Shown here piece after piece: positions 41,590 through 50,708 of a stretch of DNA of 64,000 nucleotides. The stretch is from positions 1 through 64,000 of the forward strand of contig JAFSKL010000014.1 of assembly GCA_017448985.1 (NCBI GenBank), given 5' to 3'. Made by a program: the position numbers and the translations under genes. Each line of letters opens with the position of its first letter. The stretch's first letter is position 1. The notes under the pieces are model-generated. The model saw only the letters and a program-made list of their open reading frames with translations. It made no database searches and was not told where the DNA came from. This DNA comes from Paludibacteraceae bacterium. Lineage in GTDB: Bacteria; Bacteroidota; Bacteroidia; Bacteroidales; Paludibacteraceae.

Positions 41590-42630
41590 TTATAACGCAT
41601 GAATATTTATTTTTTCTTGTGGATTTATTGGCTCACATTTATTTTCCACAACAGGCACAATTACATCGCAATACTGGCGCATTAACGGAGCAAATGTATA
41701 GCATTTTACGCCCATTGCTTTCGCGTAAATTGCCACAGAAGAAAAAGCTGTATAGAAATCACAATCCTTGTGTGCCATCAATGTATTTTCTATACTAACT
41801 TGGCTTCCTAGTTCTTCTAATTCTGCTTGTATGTATCGATGAAAGAATTGCTTGTACTTTTCATACTTATCATGCTTCTCGTTTGTTAACAAATACGGGT
41901 GCGGTTTATATGCAATCCGCTGATAATGCTTATTATTTATATATTCGCCTAATTGCTGAATCACGCATTCCAACTGTTCATCCGTTACCCATTTATAATA
42001 AGGATCTAATGAAATCACTGCTTGAGGTTCCACATCCAAAGGCTCTGGATGGAATGGTAAGCCGATAACCTTAAGCTTATCTTGATGCAGAGGGAAACAC
42101 ATTTCGTTTGTTGCAATACACCCTCTAAATTTGGGATGGTTGGTTTCTATCATCTTTCCCTTTAACGTGTAAATCCTTGGGAAAAATGGCTTAAGAACCA
42201 ATCGATACAATAATGCTCTAAAACCTTGAAAAGTGATTATTTCATCCGTTCTATATGACCCTGAACCATCCTCAAGAATATAGTATCCTTTGCAATGCGG
42301 ATTTGTGACACACACACTGCACAAATCATTATAGCAGACTTGCGTATAAAACAAATAATCTTCTCCGCGTGTGCATTCGTTAATCAACTGATCAAATTGA
42401 CGAATGTTCTGCTGTGTCTTCCATATTCGCCATCCGGCAAACAAACGACCGGATATTTCCGACGTATTAAGGTCAGTTTCAATGACATGATAGGAAGGAA
42501 TATTTTCCGGCAAACGATAATTACGCGTTGTCATGAACACGCAATTCTTCTCAACCAAACCGTCCATCTGTATAAGACGTTCACATATGTAATAGGCAAG
42601 GTTACTTGATATACAAAAAAAATATTTCAA
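41590..42630 (-). CDS. Putative nonulosonic acid transferase (GT52/polysialyltransferase-like)
   Basis: 346 residues, no signal peptide. YYILEDGSGSYR near residue 130 resembles the EDG-x-SY block of GT52 and polysialyltransferase-like proteins; later RIAYKPHPYLL (KPHP) and the IENTLMAHKDCDFYTAFSSVAIYA block also fit that fold, in which the His binds CMP-sugar. It starts divergently from pseB across about 150 bp with paired promoters, so transfer of CMP-pseudaminic acid to a glycan is a good hypothesis. Sequence similarity judged by eye only. Confidence 0.68.
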   Translation of the reverse strand: MKYFFCISSNLAYYICERLIQMDGLVEKNCVFMTTRNYRLPENIPSYHVIETDLNTSEISGRLFAGWRIWKTQQNIRQFDQLINECTRGEDYLFYTQVCYNDLCSVCVTNPHCKGYYILEDGSGSYRTDEIITFQGFRALLYRLVLKPFFPRIYTLKGKMIETNHPKFRGCIATNEMCFPLHQDKLKVIGLPFHPEPLDVEPQAVISLDPYYKWVTDEQLECVIQQLGEYINNKHYQRIAYKPHPYLLTNEKHDKYEKYKQFFHRYIQAELEELGSQVSIENTLMAHKDCDFYTAFSSVAIYAKAMGVKCYTFAPLMRQYCDVIVPVVENKCEPINPQEKINIHAL

Positions 42631-42655
42631 AGGCTTTCTTGCTATATTTCGGCTG

Positions 42656-42687
42656 CAAAGTTACTTCTTTTTTATTGTTTATGCAAA
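42656..42687 (-). promoter_or_regulatory. Promoter for the two minus-strand glycosyltransferases
   Basis: Minus strand: TTTG (42687-42684), 20-nt spacer, TAACTTTG (42663-42656), followed by CAGCCG. Back to back with the pseB promoter, with 25 bp between the two -33 elements. Confidence 0.78.
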
Positions 42688-42712
42688 TAAAATTGACTTT
42701 TTTAAGTTTTTT

Positions 42713-42744
42713 TTTGCTAGTTTCAAAAAAAATACGTAACTTTG
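42713..42744 (+). promoter_or_regulatory. Promoter of the pse operon
   Basis: TTTG at 42713-42716, 20-nt spacer, TAACTTTG at 42737-42744 followed by CAGCCA. The pseB ATG (42782) is about 30 nt past the likely transcription start. Confidence 0.8.
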
Positions 42745-42781
42745 CAGCCAATTTATGTGCATTTTGAACGATTGTTACGTT

Positions 42782-43804
42782 ATGCTGAACAACAAAGTTG
42801 TATTAATTACCGGAGGAACCGGTTCATTTGGAAAGAAGTTTGTGGAGGTGATTCTCAGGGATTATCCACAGGTAAAAAAGATAATCATCTATAGCCGAGA
42901 TGAACTAAAACAGTACGAGTTAAAACTCAAGTACCCGCATGAGAAATACCCTCAGTTACGTTTCTTTATCGGCGATGTTCGTGATTTAGAGCGCCTCACT
43001 CGTGCGTGCGAGGGAGTAGATGTTATCATACATGCTGCGGCTATCAAACAGGTAGATACTGCAGAATATAATCCGGAGGAATGCATTAAAACAAATGTGC
43101 ATGGAGCGCAAAATGTTATTAAAGCCGCTTTGGCTTGCGGAGTACACGATGTCGTAGCGCTGAGTACAGATAAAGCTTGTGCTCCAATAAATCTCTATGG
43201 TGCAACCAAGCTGACAAGCGATAAACTCTTTACCGCAGCCAATAACATCCGCGGCAGCAAAAATATTCGTTTCTCTGTCGTTCGTTACGGCAATGTAATG
43301 GGTAGCCGAGGGAGCGTCATCCCTTTCTTCATACGCAAACGTGATGAGGGGGCCGAATTCCTCCCTATTACTGATATGCGCATGACGCGATTTAACATCT
43401 CCTTGGAGGAAGGTGTGGCAATGGTAATGTACGCAATTGGGCATCATCTGGGTGGAGAAATTTTCATTCCTAAGATTCCAAGTTATAAAATTACGGATGT
43501 TGCGAAGGCAATTGCTCCCAATATTCCACAGAAAGAAGTTGGCATCCGGCCTGGGGAGAAATTACATGAGGAAATGATTACCGTTACAGACGCTTTGGAT
43601 ACTATAGATTTGGGCAAATATTACGTGATAATGCCTTCGGTTAGTTTCAATGTGACTCGCGAACAATATATGGAGCACCATCATGGTAAACTTGTTCCGG
43701 ATGGTTTCCACTATAGTTCAGATAATAATGAGTTCTGGGAGACTCCGGAATCAATGAGAGAAAAAATACGCAAATTCGCTGATCCTAATTTCGAAGTAAA
43801 ATGA
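42782..43804 (+). CDS. pseB: UDP-N-acetylglucosamine 4,6-dehydratase (inverting), PseB
   Basis: 340 residues from ATG 42782 (MLNNKVVLITGGTGSFGKKF); a further upstream ATG at 42755 is less likely, being only about 10 nt past the -7 element. Extended SDR with TGGTGSFG nucleotide motif and the active-site stretch STDKACAPINLYGATK, where inverting PseB-type dehydratases have DK and YxxxK. First step of CMP-pseudaminic acid synthesis: UDP-GlcNAc to UDP-4-keto-6-deoxy-L-AltNAc. First of five coupled genes, overlapping pseC by ATGA. Confidence 0.95.
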   Translation: MLNNKVVLITGGTGSFGKKFVEVILRDYPQVKKIIIYSRDELKQYELKLKYPHEKYPQLRFFIGDVRDLERLTRACEGVDVIIHAAAIKQVDTAEYNPEECIKTNVHGAQNVIKAALACGVHDVVALSTDKACAPINLYGATKLTSDKLFTAANNIRGSKNIRFSVVRYGNVMGSRGSVIPFFIRKRDEGAEFLPITDMRMTRFNISLEEGVAMVMYAIGHHLGGEIFIPKIPSYKITDVAKAIAPNIPQKEVGIRPGEKLHEEMITVTDALDTIDLGKYYVIMPSVSFNVTREQYMEHHHGKLVPDGFHYSSDNNEFWETPESMREKIRKFADPNFEVK

Positions 43805-44979
43805 ACCCTATTTCATATGGGCATCAGTTAATTACTGATGAGGACATATTGGCGGTAGTTGAGACATTAAAGTCCGACTATTTGACACAAGGTCCACGGA
43901 TTCCGGAGTTCGAGCAGAAGTTCGCAGACTATCTGGGAGTGAAACATGCATGCATGGTAAGCAATGGTACCGCTGCGCTTCATCTCTGTGCAATGGCATT
44001 GGGTATCCAACCCGGAGATAAAGTTATTACTACTCCGATTACGTTCGTAGCATCTGCCAACGGTTTTCGTTACCTCGGAGCAGACATCGTGTTCTGCGAT
44101 ATCGACAGCAAGACCTTCCTAATGGACTTAGACAAACTCGAGGAGATTCTCAAAGCGAGTCCAAAGGGTACGTACAAAGCCGTTGTTCCAGTGGACTTTG
44201 CCGGGTACCCGATAGATGAAGAGCGGTTGCATCAATTGGCACTGGAATATGGCTTTAAGACAGTAATTGATGCATGTCATGCACCTGGTGGTAGTTGGAC
44301 CGATAGCAAGGGAGAGAAACAGATGATAGGTAACTGCAAGTATGCCGATTTGAGTGTATTCTCGTTCCACCCCGTGAAGCATATTGCAGCCGGAGAGGGA
44401 GGCGCGATAACAACCAATAACGCGGAACTATACCGCAAAGTGGCGCTCTATCGCACTCATGGTATCACGAAAGATCCAGAACTGTTAACGCAGAACGACG
44501 GTGGATGGTACTATGAGATGCAGGAATTGGGGTACAACTACCGCATTACCGAGTTCCAGGCTGCATTAGCCACGAGTCAACTCTCTCGTCTCGATTGGAG
44601 TATCAAGCGCAGAAACGAAATAGCAAAACGCTATGACGATGCACTGCGGAACTTACCCATCCTCACTCCGTTTAGAGCAGAAGGTATCACGCATGCTTTC
44701 CATCTCTATGTGATTGAAGTTCATCCGATTCGGAGAAAAGCGCTATATGATTATCTACACGAGAACAATATCTTCTCACAAGTACTATACATCCCGGCAC
44801 ACACAATGCCGTACTATAAGAGTCTTGGACACAAAGAAGGCGAATGTCCTGTAGCTGAAGATTACTACAAGCGTTGCCTTGCATTGCCAATGTACCCTTC
44901 ATTGACTGACGAAGATTTGCAGTACATAATAGATACGATTTGGGAATTCTATGCAGAAGTAGGTAAAAATGGAAAATGA
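43801..44979 (+). CDS. pseC: UDP-4-amino-4,6-dideoxy-N-acetyl-L-altrosamine transaminase, PseC
   Basis: 392 residues, DegT/DnrJ/EryC1 PLP enzyme. The PLP lysine is in FSFHPVKHIAAGEGGA; MVSNGTAALHLCAMAL and DACHAPGGSW are further cofactor contacts. It transfers an amino group from glutamate to C4 of the PseB product. Overlaps both neighbours by ATGA, so translation is coupled. Confidence 0.95.
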   Translation: MNPISYGHQLITDEDILAVVETLKSDYLTQGPRIPEFEQKFADYLGVKHACMVSNGTAALHLCAMALGIQPGDKVITTPITFVASANGFRYLGADIVFCDIDSKTFLMDLDKLEEILKASPKGTYKAVVPVDFAGYPIDEERLHQLALEYGFKTVIDACHAPGGSWTDSKGEKQMIGNCKYADLSVFSFHPVKHIAAGEGGAITTNNAELYRKVALYRTHGITKDPELLTQNDGGWYYEMQELGYNYRITEFQAALATSQLSRLDWSIKRRNEIAKRYDDALRNLPILTPFRAEGITHAFHLYVIEVHPIRRKALYDYLHENNIFSQVLYIPAHTMPYYKSLGHKEGECPVAEDYYKRCLALPMYPSLTDEDLQYIIDTIWEFYAEVGKNGK

Positions 44980-45662
44980 AAAACCTCTGTATCATACCAG
45001 CACGCGGTGGGAGTAAACGCATCCCTCGTAAGAACATCAAGGATTTCCTTGGAAAGCCGATTATTGCCTATTCGATAGAGGCTGCGCTTAGAAGTGGATT
45101 ATTTGAAGAAGTAATGGTCTCCACGGATGACCAGGAAATAGCTGATGTCGCTATGCAATATGGAGCATCCGTTCCTTTTATGCGAAGTGCTGAAACAGCT
45201 AATGATTTTGCTACTACCAAAAACGTATTAGACGAAGTGCTTGCCAGATACCAACAACTCGGCAAATCGTTTGATGCCATGTGCTGCATTTATGCGACTG
45301 CACCACTTATTGCCACCCAAGATGTAATCGATGCATATAACCGTTTAATGCAATCTGACTTCTCATGTGTTTATCCGATTGTTTTGTTCTCATATCCAAT
45401 ATGGAGATGTTTAGATGTGGTAGAAGATGGTTCTATGATGCGTCATTGGCCTGAATATGAAAACAGCCGCAGCCAAGACCTGCCTAAAACATATCACGAC
45501 ACGGGGACATTCTATTGGTACAAATTGAGTCAGAATGCCATCATGCCTGGTAAGTTAGGGGCTATTATAGTCCCCGAAGAACGAGTACAAGATATAGACA
45601 CAGAAACCGACTGGAAACTGGCTGAGATAAAATATCAGTTACAGAATGCCAAACAAGCGTAA
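44976..45662 (+). CDS. pseF: Pseudaminic acid cytidylyltransferase, PseF
   Basis: 228 residues of the CMP-nonulosonate synthetase family. N-terminal IIPARGGSKRIPRKNIKDF is the CTP-binding loop; LGKPIIAYSIEAALRSGLF and the ETDWKLAEI end follow family pattern. It activates pseudaminic acid to CMP-Pse. The assignment to Pse rather than sialic or legionaminic acid rests on the surrounding pse genes. Overlaps pseG by 17 bp. Confidence 0.93.
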   Translation: MKNLCIIPARGGSKRIPRKNIKDFLGKPIIAYSIEAALRSGLFEEVMVSTDDQEIADVAMQYGASVPFMRSAETANDFATTKNVLDEVLARYQQLGKSFDAMCCIYATAPLIATQDVIDAYNRLMQSDFSCVYPIVLFSYPIWRCLDVVEDGSMMRHWPEYENSRSQDLPKTYHDTGTFYWYKLSQNAIMPGKLGAIIVPEERVQDIDTETDWKLAEIKYQLQNAKQA

Positions 45663-47046
45663 AATAGTTTTCCGTGCAGACGCCGGATCGGAAATCGGAT
45701 ACGGACATTTTATTAGGACTCTGGCTTTGGCAGATATGCTAAAGGAAGATTTTGAATGCGTTTTCTTCTCTCAAACTCCTACGGAATATCAACAACGAGA
45801 AGCAGAAAATATATGTCCATTAGTCGAGCTCCCTTCTGACGAGTCAAAGTATGAGCTTTTTCTAAACCAACTCCAAGGAAACGAAATTGTTGTATTGGAT
45901 AACTATTACTACACAACGAACTACCAGCAAGCCATCAAAGCAAAAGGATGTAACCTTGTATGCATCGATGACATGCATGACAAACATTACGTTGCAGACA
46001 TGGTTATCAATCATGGAGTGGACGATGCGAATCTCTTTGATGTAGAAGACTATACACGCCTTTGTTTAGGATATTCTTATGCATTACTCCGAAAACCATT
46101 TACAGACACTCTTGCTATTGCGAAACATAAAAAAAGTACCGTTGTTGTGTGTTTTGGCGGCACTGACATACATAACTTAACCAAGTACTATGTAGAACAA
46201 CTGATTAAGTGTCCGTGGTTTGAACAAATTATCGCTGTAGTTGGAGACGGTTATCAATATAAGGACGAGTTGAGCCATTTTCCAAAAACTGAAGTGCACT
46301 CCCGCTTGTCGGCACAACAAATGGCGGATTTATTCCGTAATGCAGAATCCGTTGTTTGCGCAGCTAGTACCACAGCCTACGAAGCTTTGGCTTGCGGAGC
46401 AAGGGTATATGCTGGATGGTATGTAGATAACCAGCAGGACTTCTACAAGCACCTTTGCTATTCGAAAGCCATTGTTCCCTTGGGTTATCTCTTGGAAAAC
46501 AAGAAGCCATCATTTGACACACAAGTTGAAACTGTATCGGTTAATCTCAAAGAATCAAAGTATAACTTGCGCAAAGCCTTTTGGCAATTAGCGTGGAGAG
46601 AGGTAAACTATACAGAACTGACGGAAGAGGAGAGCAGACAAGTGTGGCAAACACGCAATTTACCTCAGATACGACAATGGATGTTCAATCACAATTCGTT
46701 TTCTTGGGAAGAACACTCTCGCTACGTATCAAGCCTTGTCAACCGAACGGACAAACTGTATATGGCTTTCTTCGATGGAGAACAACTGATAGCATCGTAT
46801 GACTTGATAGACATCCATGCCGGACAAGCTGAATGTGGAATATATCTCCATCCAGATTATAAAGGTAAAGGTATTGCTTCGATGGTAGAGGCACGTATGG
46901 AAGAGATTGCAACAGAGAAAGGCATTCACTGCCTCTCTTCATTGGTGTTGAACACCAATGCCGCATCACTTGCTTTCTTCACACAGAATGGCTTTATAAA
47001 AACCAATACAGTCGAACAGGTGACATATTTAGAGAAACGAATATGA
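45646..47046 (+). CDS. pseG: PseG UDP-sugar hydrolase fused to PseH-like N-acetyltransferase
   Basis: 466 residues in two parts. Residues 1 to about 310 are PseG (GT-B-like hydrolase): RADAGSEIGYGHFIRTLALAD with the catalytic His region, VVVCFGGTDIHN and VCAASTTAYEALACGARVY. It removes UDP from UDP-2,4-diacetamido-2,4,6-trideoxy-altrose. Residues about 320-466 are a GNAT domain (LPQIRQWMFNHNSFSWEEHSRYV, ECGIYLHPDYKGKGIASMVE, AASLAFFTQNGFIK), like PseH, which acetylates the 4-amino group one step earlier. No separate pseH occurs in the operon, so this bifunctional protein completes the pathway. Confidence 0.93.
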   Translation: MPNKRKIVFRADAGSEIGYGHFIRTLALADMLKEDFECVFFSQTPTEYQQREAENICPLVELPSDESKYELFLNQLQGNEIVVLDNYYYTTNYQQAIKAKGCNLVCIDDMHDKHYVADMVINHGVDDANLFDVEDYTRLCLGYSYALLRKPFTDTLAIAKHKKSTVVVCFGGTDIHNLTKYYVEQLIKCPWFEQIIAVVGDGYQYKDELSHFPKTEVHSRLSAQQMADLFRNAESVVCAASTTAYEALACGARVYAGWYVDNQQDFYKHLCYSKAIVPLGYLLENKKPSFDTQVETVSVNLKESKYNLRKAFWQLAWREVNYTELTEEESRQVWQTRNLPQIRQWMFNHNSFSWEEHSRYVSSLVNRTDKLYMAFFDGEQLIASYDLIDIHAGQAECGIYLHPDYKGKGIASMVEARMEEIATEKGIHCLSSLVLNTNAASLAFFTQNGFIKTNTVEQVTYLEKRI

Positions 47047-48056
47047 GTAACAAAACATACATAGTAGCAGAACTTTCTGCTAATCACGGCCATAAGTTGG
47101 AGAATGCTTTAGCCTCCGTGCACGCAGCAAAAGCCGCTGGCGCGGATGCCATTAAGATTCAGACCTATACAGCAGATACGATTACTTTGGATTGTGACGC
47201 AGAAGATTTTCAAGTCAAATCCGGCACAATGTGGGATGGAGTGACGCTTTTTCAACTCTATCAGCAAGCATATACTCCTTGGGAATGGCATAAAGCGATT
47301 TTTCAAGAGGCAAAACGCGTAGGTATTGATTGCTTCTCCACTCCGTTTGATAAAACAGCGGTAGATTTTCTTGAAGAACTGGGTAATCCCATTTACAAGA
47401 TCGCCTCATTCGAGATAACAGATATTCCGCTTATAAAGTACGCTGCCTCTAAGCATAAACCAATAGTTATCTCAACAGGTATTGCCACAATGCAAGATAT
47501 CGAAGAAGCCTTAGAAGCTTGCTATCGCGTGGGAAACAAAGATGTAACAGTACTCAAATGTACTTCGGCATATCCTGCTCCTATTGAGGCGGCCAACCTA
47601 CGTACGATGATAGATATGCGAGAACGTTTTAACGTCAAAGTGGGGCTTTCTGACCATACTATGGGAAGCGACGTAAGCCTTGCTGCTGTAGCATTGGGAG
47701 CAACAATGGTGGAGAAACATTTCATCCTTAATAGATCTATTGGAGGACCGGATGCTGCGTTCTCTATGCAACAGGATGAATTTGCAGCAATGGTACAATC
47801 CATACGCAATATCGAGAAAGCATTAGGAGAGGTGGTTTACCCTATTGCCCCAAACACCATTAAGGGGCGAGAATTTTCTCGTTCGCTTTACGTATCAGAA
47901 GACATGAAAGCTGGAGACACTATCACGGAGCAAAACGTCCGTTCTGTCCGTCCGGGATATAGTCTCGCGCCAAAATACTTGCCTACTATTTTGGGAAAAC
48001 AAATTAAATCTGACAAAAAGAAAGGAGAACGTCTTACGCTCTCCGATATAGAATAA
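47043..48056 (+). CDS. pseI: Pseudaminic acid synthase, PseI
   Basis: 337 residues, NeuB family: N-terminal TIM barrel (YIVAELSANHGHKLENALAS, FSTPFDKTAVDFLEEL, SDHTMGSDVSLAAVALGATMVEKHF) and a C-terminal SAF antifreeze-like domain (about 280-337: RSLYVSEDMKAGDTITEQNV). It condenses 2,4-diacetamido-2,4,6-trideoxy-L-altrose with PEP to form pseudaminic acid. Last gene of the operon, overlapping pseG by ATGA. Confidence 0.96.
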   Translation: MSNKTYIVAELSANHGHKLENALASVHAAKAAGADAIKIQTYTADTITLDCDAEDFQVKSGTMWDGVTLFQLYQQAYTPWEWHKAIFQEAKRVGIDCFSTPFDKTAVDFLEELGNPIYKIASFEITDIPLIKYAASKHKPIVISTGIATMQDIEEALEACYRVGNKDVTVLKCTSAYPAPIEAANLRTMIDMRERFNVKVGLSDHTMGSDVSLAAVALGATMVEKHFILNRSIGGPDAAFSMQQDEFAAMVQSIRNIEKALGEVVYPIAPNTIKGREFSRSLYVSEDMKAGDTITEQNVRSVRPGYSLAPKYLPTILGKQIKSDKKKGERLTLSDIE

Positions 48057-48275
48057 TTTACTACTTTTCGACCTTTTTGGATCATTCCTTAAAAATTTGC
48101 TTTGCACTTTCTGCACTTTTGCACTTCCAACCGTTGGTTGTTCATTGGTTGTTCGTTCGTTTTTCGTTGGTTTTTTCCCATCTATCTACCTAAGGTCATT
48201 TACCTGGCCATTACCTGCTATTACCGTGGTAATCCTAGACCATTACCCTGATAACTACCTAATCTCACCCTAATC
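48057..48275. other. Intergenic region between convergent pseI and kdsD
   Basis: 219 bp with no gene seen. It holds loose short repeats (ttgcactt-type units near 48100-48125, gttggttgttc-type units at 48130-48170, and taatctcaccc/taatctcaa near 48262) and short inverted pairs of ggtaa/ttacc too small to call terminators. No tRNA recognised. Confidence 0.6.
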
Positions 48276-49250
48276 TCAATGGTAGAATCGCGTGCCCGGT
48301 AAGCAGGAGAACGAATCGATTACACCGCAAACCCGAGAAGCATCGTCGAGCACGATCAGGGTATGGATTGAATGATGATTCATCTTCTCACCGGCTTCTA
48401 CGATCTTCGCATGACAGGAAATGGTCTTCGGGTTCTTGCTCATGATAGCACTCACTTTGGTCGCAAAGAAATCTTGCCCCAAACGCATCATCGCCCGACG
48501 GATATCGCCGTCCGTAATGATACCGACAAGCGCCTCATTCTCCACTACGATGCCGATACCTAATGTACCCTTTGTCACTATCTCTATTGCTTCGCTCAAC
48601 GGCATCTCCGGTCCCACAAACGGCAAATTCTCCGTAAACATCACATCTTCCACCTTCGCCAGCAACTTCCGTCCCAAATCGCCTCCGGGATGCAGTTTTG
48701 CAAAGTCCGTCGGTTGAAAATGTTTGGCCTCCACCAAAGCGCACGCAAGGGCATCGCCCAACGCCAGCGTTGCCGTTGTCGAAGCCGTAGGAATGAGATT
48801 CAGCGGATCCGCCTCATGTGCCACCGCCACATTCAGATGGATATCCGAGCACCGCGCCAGCAACGACTCGTCATTACCGGAAATACCGATAATCCGGATC
48901 TTCTTGGCCTGAATCAGCGGCAAGAAACGCAACAGCTCTTCCGTTGCACCCGAATACGAAATGGCCAACACGATGTCATCCTCAGACAGCATTCCCAAAT
49001 CGCCATGATAAGCGTCCAGCGGATTCAGGAAGAACGCCGGTGTTCCTGTACTGGCCAGAGTCGCCGCAATCTTCGAACCTATATGACCCGACTTACCGAC
49101 TCCCGTCACGATCACTTTGCCTTTGCAGTTGCATATCAAATCAACCGCTTTCTCAAAATGCTCATCCACATGGTCCAGCATGGCCAATATAGCCTCTGCT
49201 TCGTCTCGAAGGCATTGCTTTCCTATTTCAACAACAGAACTTTTTTCCAT
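48276..49250 (-). CDS. kdsD: Arabinose-5-phosphate isomerase (KdsD/KpsF/GutQ family)
   Basis: 324 residues. SIS domain (about 35-170): VIVTGVGKSGHIGSKIAATL, STGTPAFFLNPLDAYHGDLG, LAISYSGATEELL. Two CBS domains follow (about 205-320: MPLSEAIEIVTKGTLGIGIV, then VSAIMSKNPKTISCHAKIVE). Converts ribulose-5-phosphate to arabinose-5-phosphate, the first step to Kdo. It shares a minus-strand run with kdsC, the phosphatase two steps later. Confidence 0.95.
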   Translation of the reverse strand: MEKSSVVEIGKQCLRDEAEAILAMLDHVDEHFEKAVDLICNCKGKVIVTGVGKSGHIGSKIAATLASTGTPAFFLNPLDAYHGDLGMLSEDDIVLAISYSGATEELLRFLPLIQAKKIRIIGISGNDESLLARCSDIHLNVAVAHEADPLNLIPTASTTATLALGDALACALVEAKHFQPTDFAKLHPGGDLGRKLLAKVEDVMFTENLPFVGPEMPLSEAIEIVTKGTLGIGIVVENEALVGIITDGDIRRAMMRLGQDFFATKVSAIMSKNPKTISCHAKIVEAGEKMNHHSIHTLIVLDDASRVCGVIDSFSCLPGTRFYH

Positions 49251-49262
49251 TATCTTTGCTAA

Positions 49263-50708
49263 TTAGTTTCTAATTCGTATCTGCTTCGTGCTTGTCCCGT
49301 CACTTTTGCGAATGATCACAAACCCGGACGCAGTTGTTTCCGGTATCGGCCGGCCCAATATATCAAAGGCTCTCGACTCGTAAGTTTCGGCATCAATTAC
49401 CATCGGTACGGCCTCATACACATAATTCGCCCGCAAGTCGTCCATCAACGATGCCACCTCCGTTTTACGGTTCAAAAGGTAGTTTCGCAGCGTCTGCAAC
49501 TGATAGCTTGCCGACTTGTTTTTTTCCGACCATCGTTGATTTTCCATCACATAAGCGCTATCCAAAGCAGCCACAAGAGGTGTCTCCATCAACGAATCGA
49601 TTGAATAGACCAGCTTATCAAACAGATTCACCACTTGGGTGTCATACAAACGGATATACTCGTTCACAAACAACTTCTGCGGTATGTTAAAGAACCACCA
49701 GAACCACCACAGGTCATGGACAGCACTCCATTGTCCCTTCTTGGCATAACTGCCGTCAAAGTCCCATGCACAGATCATAGCCTGCTTGCTTTCCGGCGAT
49801 TCATCCTTCTTCACGAGATACATATTCGATCCTCCGCCGTCCCGTGTTCCGATTATATCATGCACCCATAACCATCGCGCATAGGAGTGAATATCTATCA
49901 CGGAATCCAAGCCTTCAGGTTCATGGAACACAGACTCCACCGTTTGAAGATGCGCCGTTAGATAGTCCAGTTGCGCGGCAGATATCTCATCCGATGCCGG
50001 ATATTTGAGGGTGTAGTTGTAGTAATAACGCGACTCAATATGAAAATCCTCATTCCACCAATACGCATCGTATTCGAACAAATATCCGTCCTTATCAATA
50101 TCCACTCTGCATTTGCTGCGTTTGACATTCTCAGTAAGCATATACACGCCCCAATAACTGTCGTTAAGGAACACAAAAACGGGTTGCTCGGCAGGCGTCC
50201 ATTCCATACCTATGGCCCGATTGACCATATTGCCGACCAGCGTCTCGCACAAGGCATGTCGCAGCAACACCCAGTCTTTGTCCGCATAGAGATTCTCATT
50301 GCCCCTAAAAAGCAAATCGCACTTCTTCTCCAGTTTGATCTTATACGGTTTCTTGTCCGTGTAAGTATAATACGCCGAACTGTTGCCCCGCACTCTGATC
50401 GTCATTCCGGCCGTGTCTTTCTTGTATTCGCCGCTATCATAAACGGTATCGTTTTTCAGTACGATCACCATTCTTCCGGGCACTTTCTCGTTGTTGGTGA
50501 TACCTATTCCGTCACAGCCTTCCGGTGCTTCCACGCGTGTAAAAGTCGGTAATACGCTATCCCGGGTAACGATGTACAATATCGGCCAATCGAGGTGCTT
50601 GCAGCGCTCATTAAAGATGCTATCCTCCTTGCTCATACCGTTTACCGGCAAAGCATATACCGCCATCACACAAAGCAAGCATCTTATATATCTGCGCCAA
50701 ATGGTCAT
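49263..50708 (-). CDS. CotH kinase family protein with T9SS-type C-terminal sorting end
   Basis: 481 residues with a signal peptide (cleavage near VNG-MSK). CotH features: MTIRVRGNSSAYYTYTDKKP, SYWGVYMLTENVKRSKCRVDI and the metal-site motif ICAWDFDGSY. The C-terminus YESRAFDILGRPIPETTASG, then FVIIRKSDG and TKQIRIRN, matches the last strands of type A T9SS C-terminal domains, so it is probably exported by the T9SS to which sprA (57786) belongs. Second CotH protein in the window; the two share only the family core. It overlaps the ispD-like gene by ATGA. Confidence 0.88.
   Translation of the reverse strand: MTIWRRYIRCLLCVMAVYALPVNGMSKEDSIFNERCKHLDWPILYIVTRDSVLPTFTRVEAPEGCDGIGITNNEKVPGRMVIVLKNDTVYDSGEYKKDTAGMTIRVRGNSSAYYTYTDKKPYKIKLEKKCDLLFRGNENLYADKDWVLLRHALCETLVGNMVNRAIGMEWTPAEQPVFVFLNDSYWGVYMLTENVKRSKCRVDIDKDGYLFEYDAYWWNEDFHIESRYYYNYTLKYPASDEISAAQLDYLTAHLQTVESVFHEPEGLDSVIDIHSYARWLWVHDIIGTRDGGGSNMYLVKKDESPESKQAMICAWDFDGSYAKKGQWSAVHDLWWFWWFFNIPQKLFVNEYIRLYDTQVVNLFDKLVYSIDSLMETPLVAALDSAYVMENQRWSEKNKSASYQLQTLRNYLLNRKTEVASLMDDLRANYVYEAVPMVIDAETYESRAFDILGRPIPETTASGFVIIRKSDGTSTKQIRIRN

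Noticed and set aside
42782..48056. Legionaminic or sialic acid pathway
   Set aside because: The first enzyme is an inverting PseB-type dehydratase, and the PseC/PseG/PseI set fits pseudaminic acid; no NeuC/LegG-type epimerase is present.
48057..48275. tRNA or small RNA gene in the pseI-kdsD gap
   Set aside because: No cloverleaf, CCA end or promoter/terminator pair could be built by eye.
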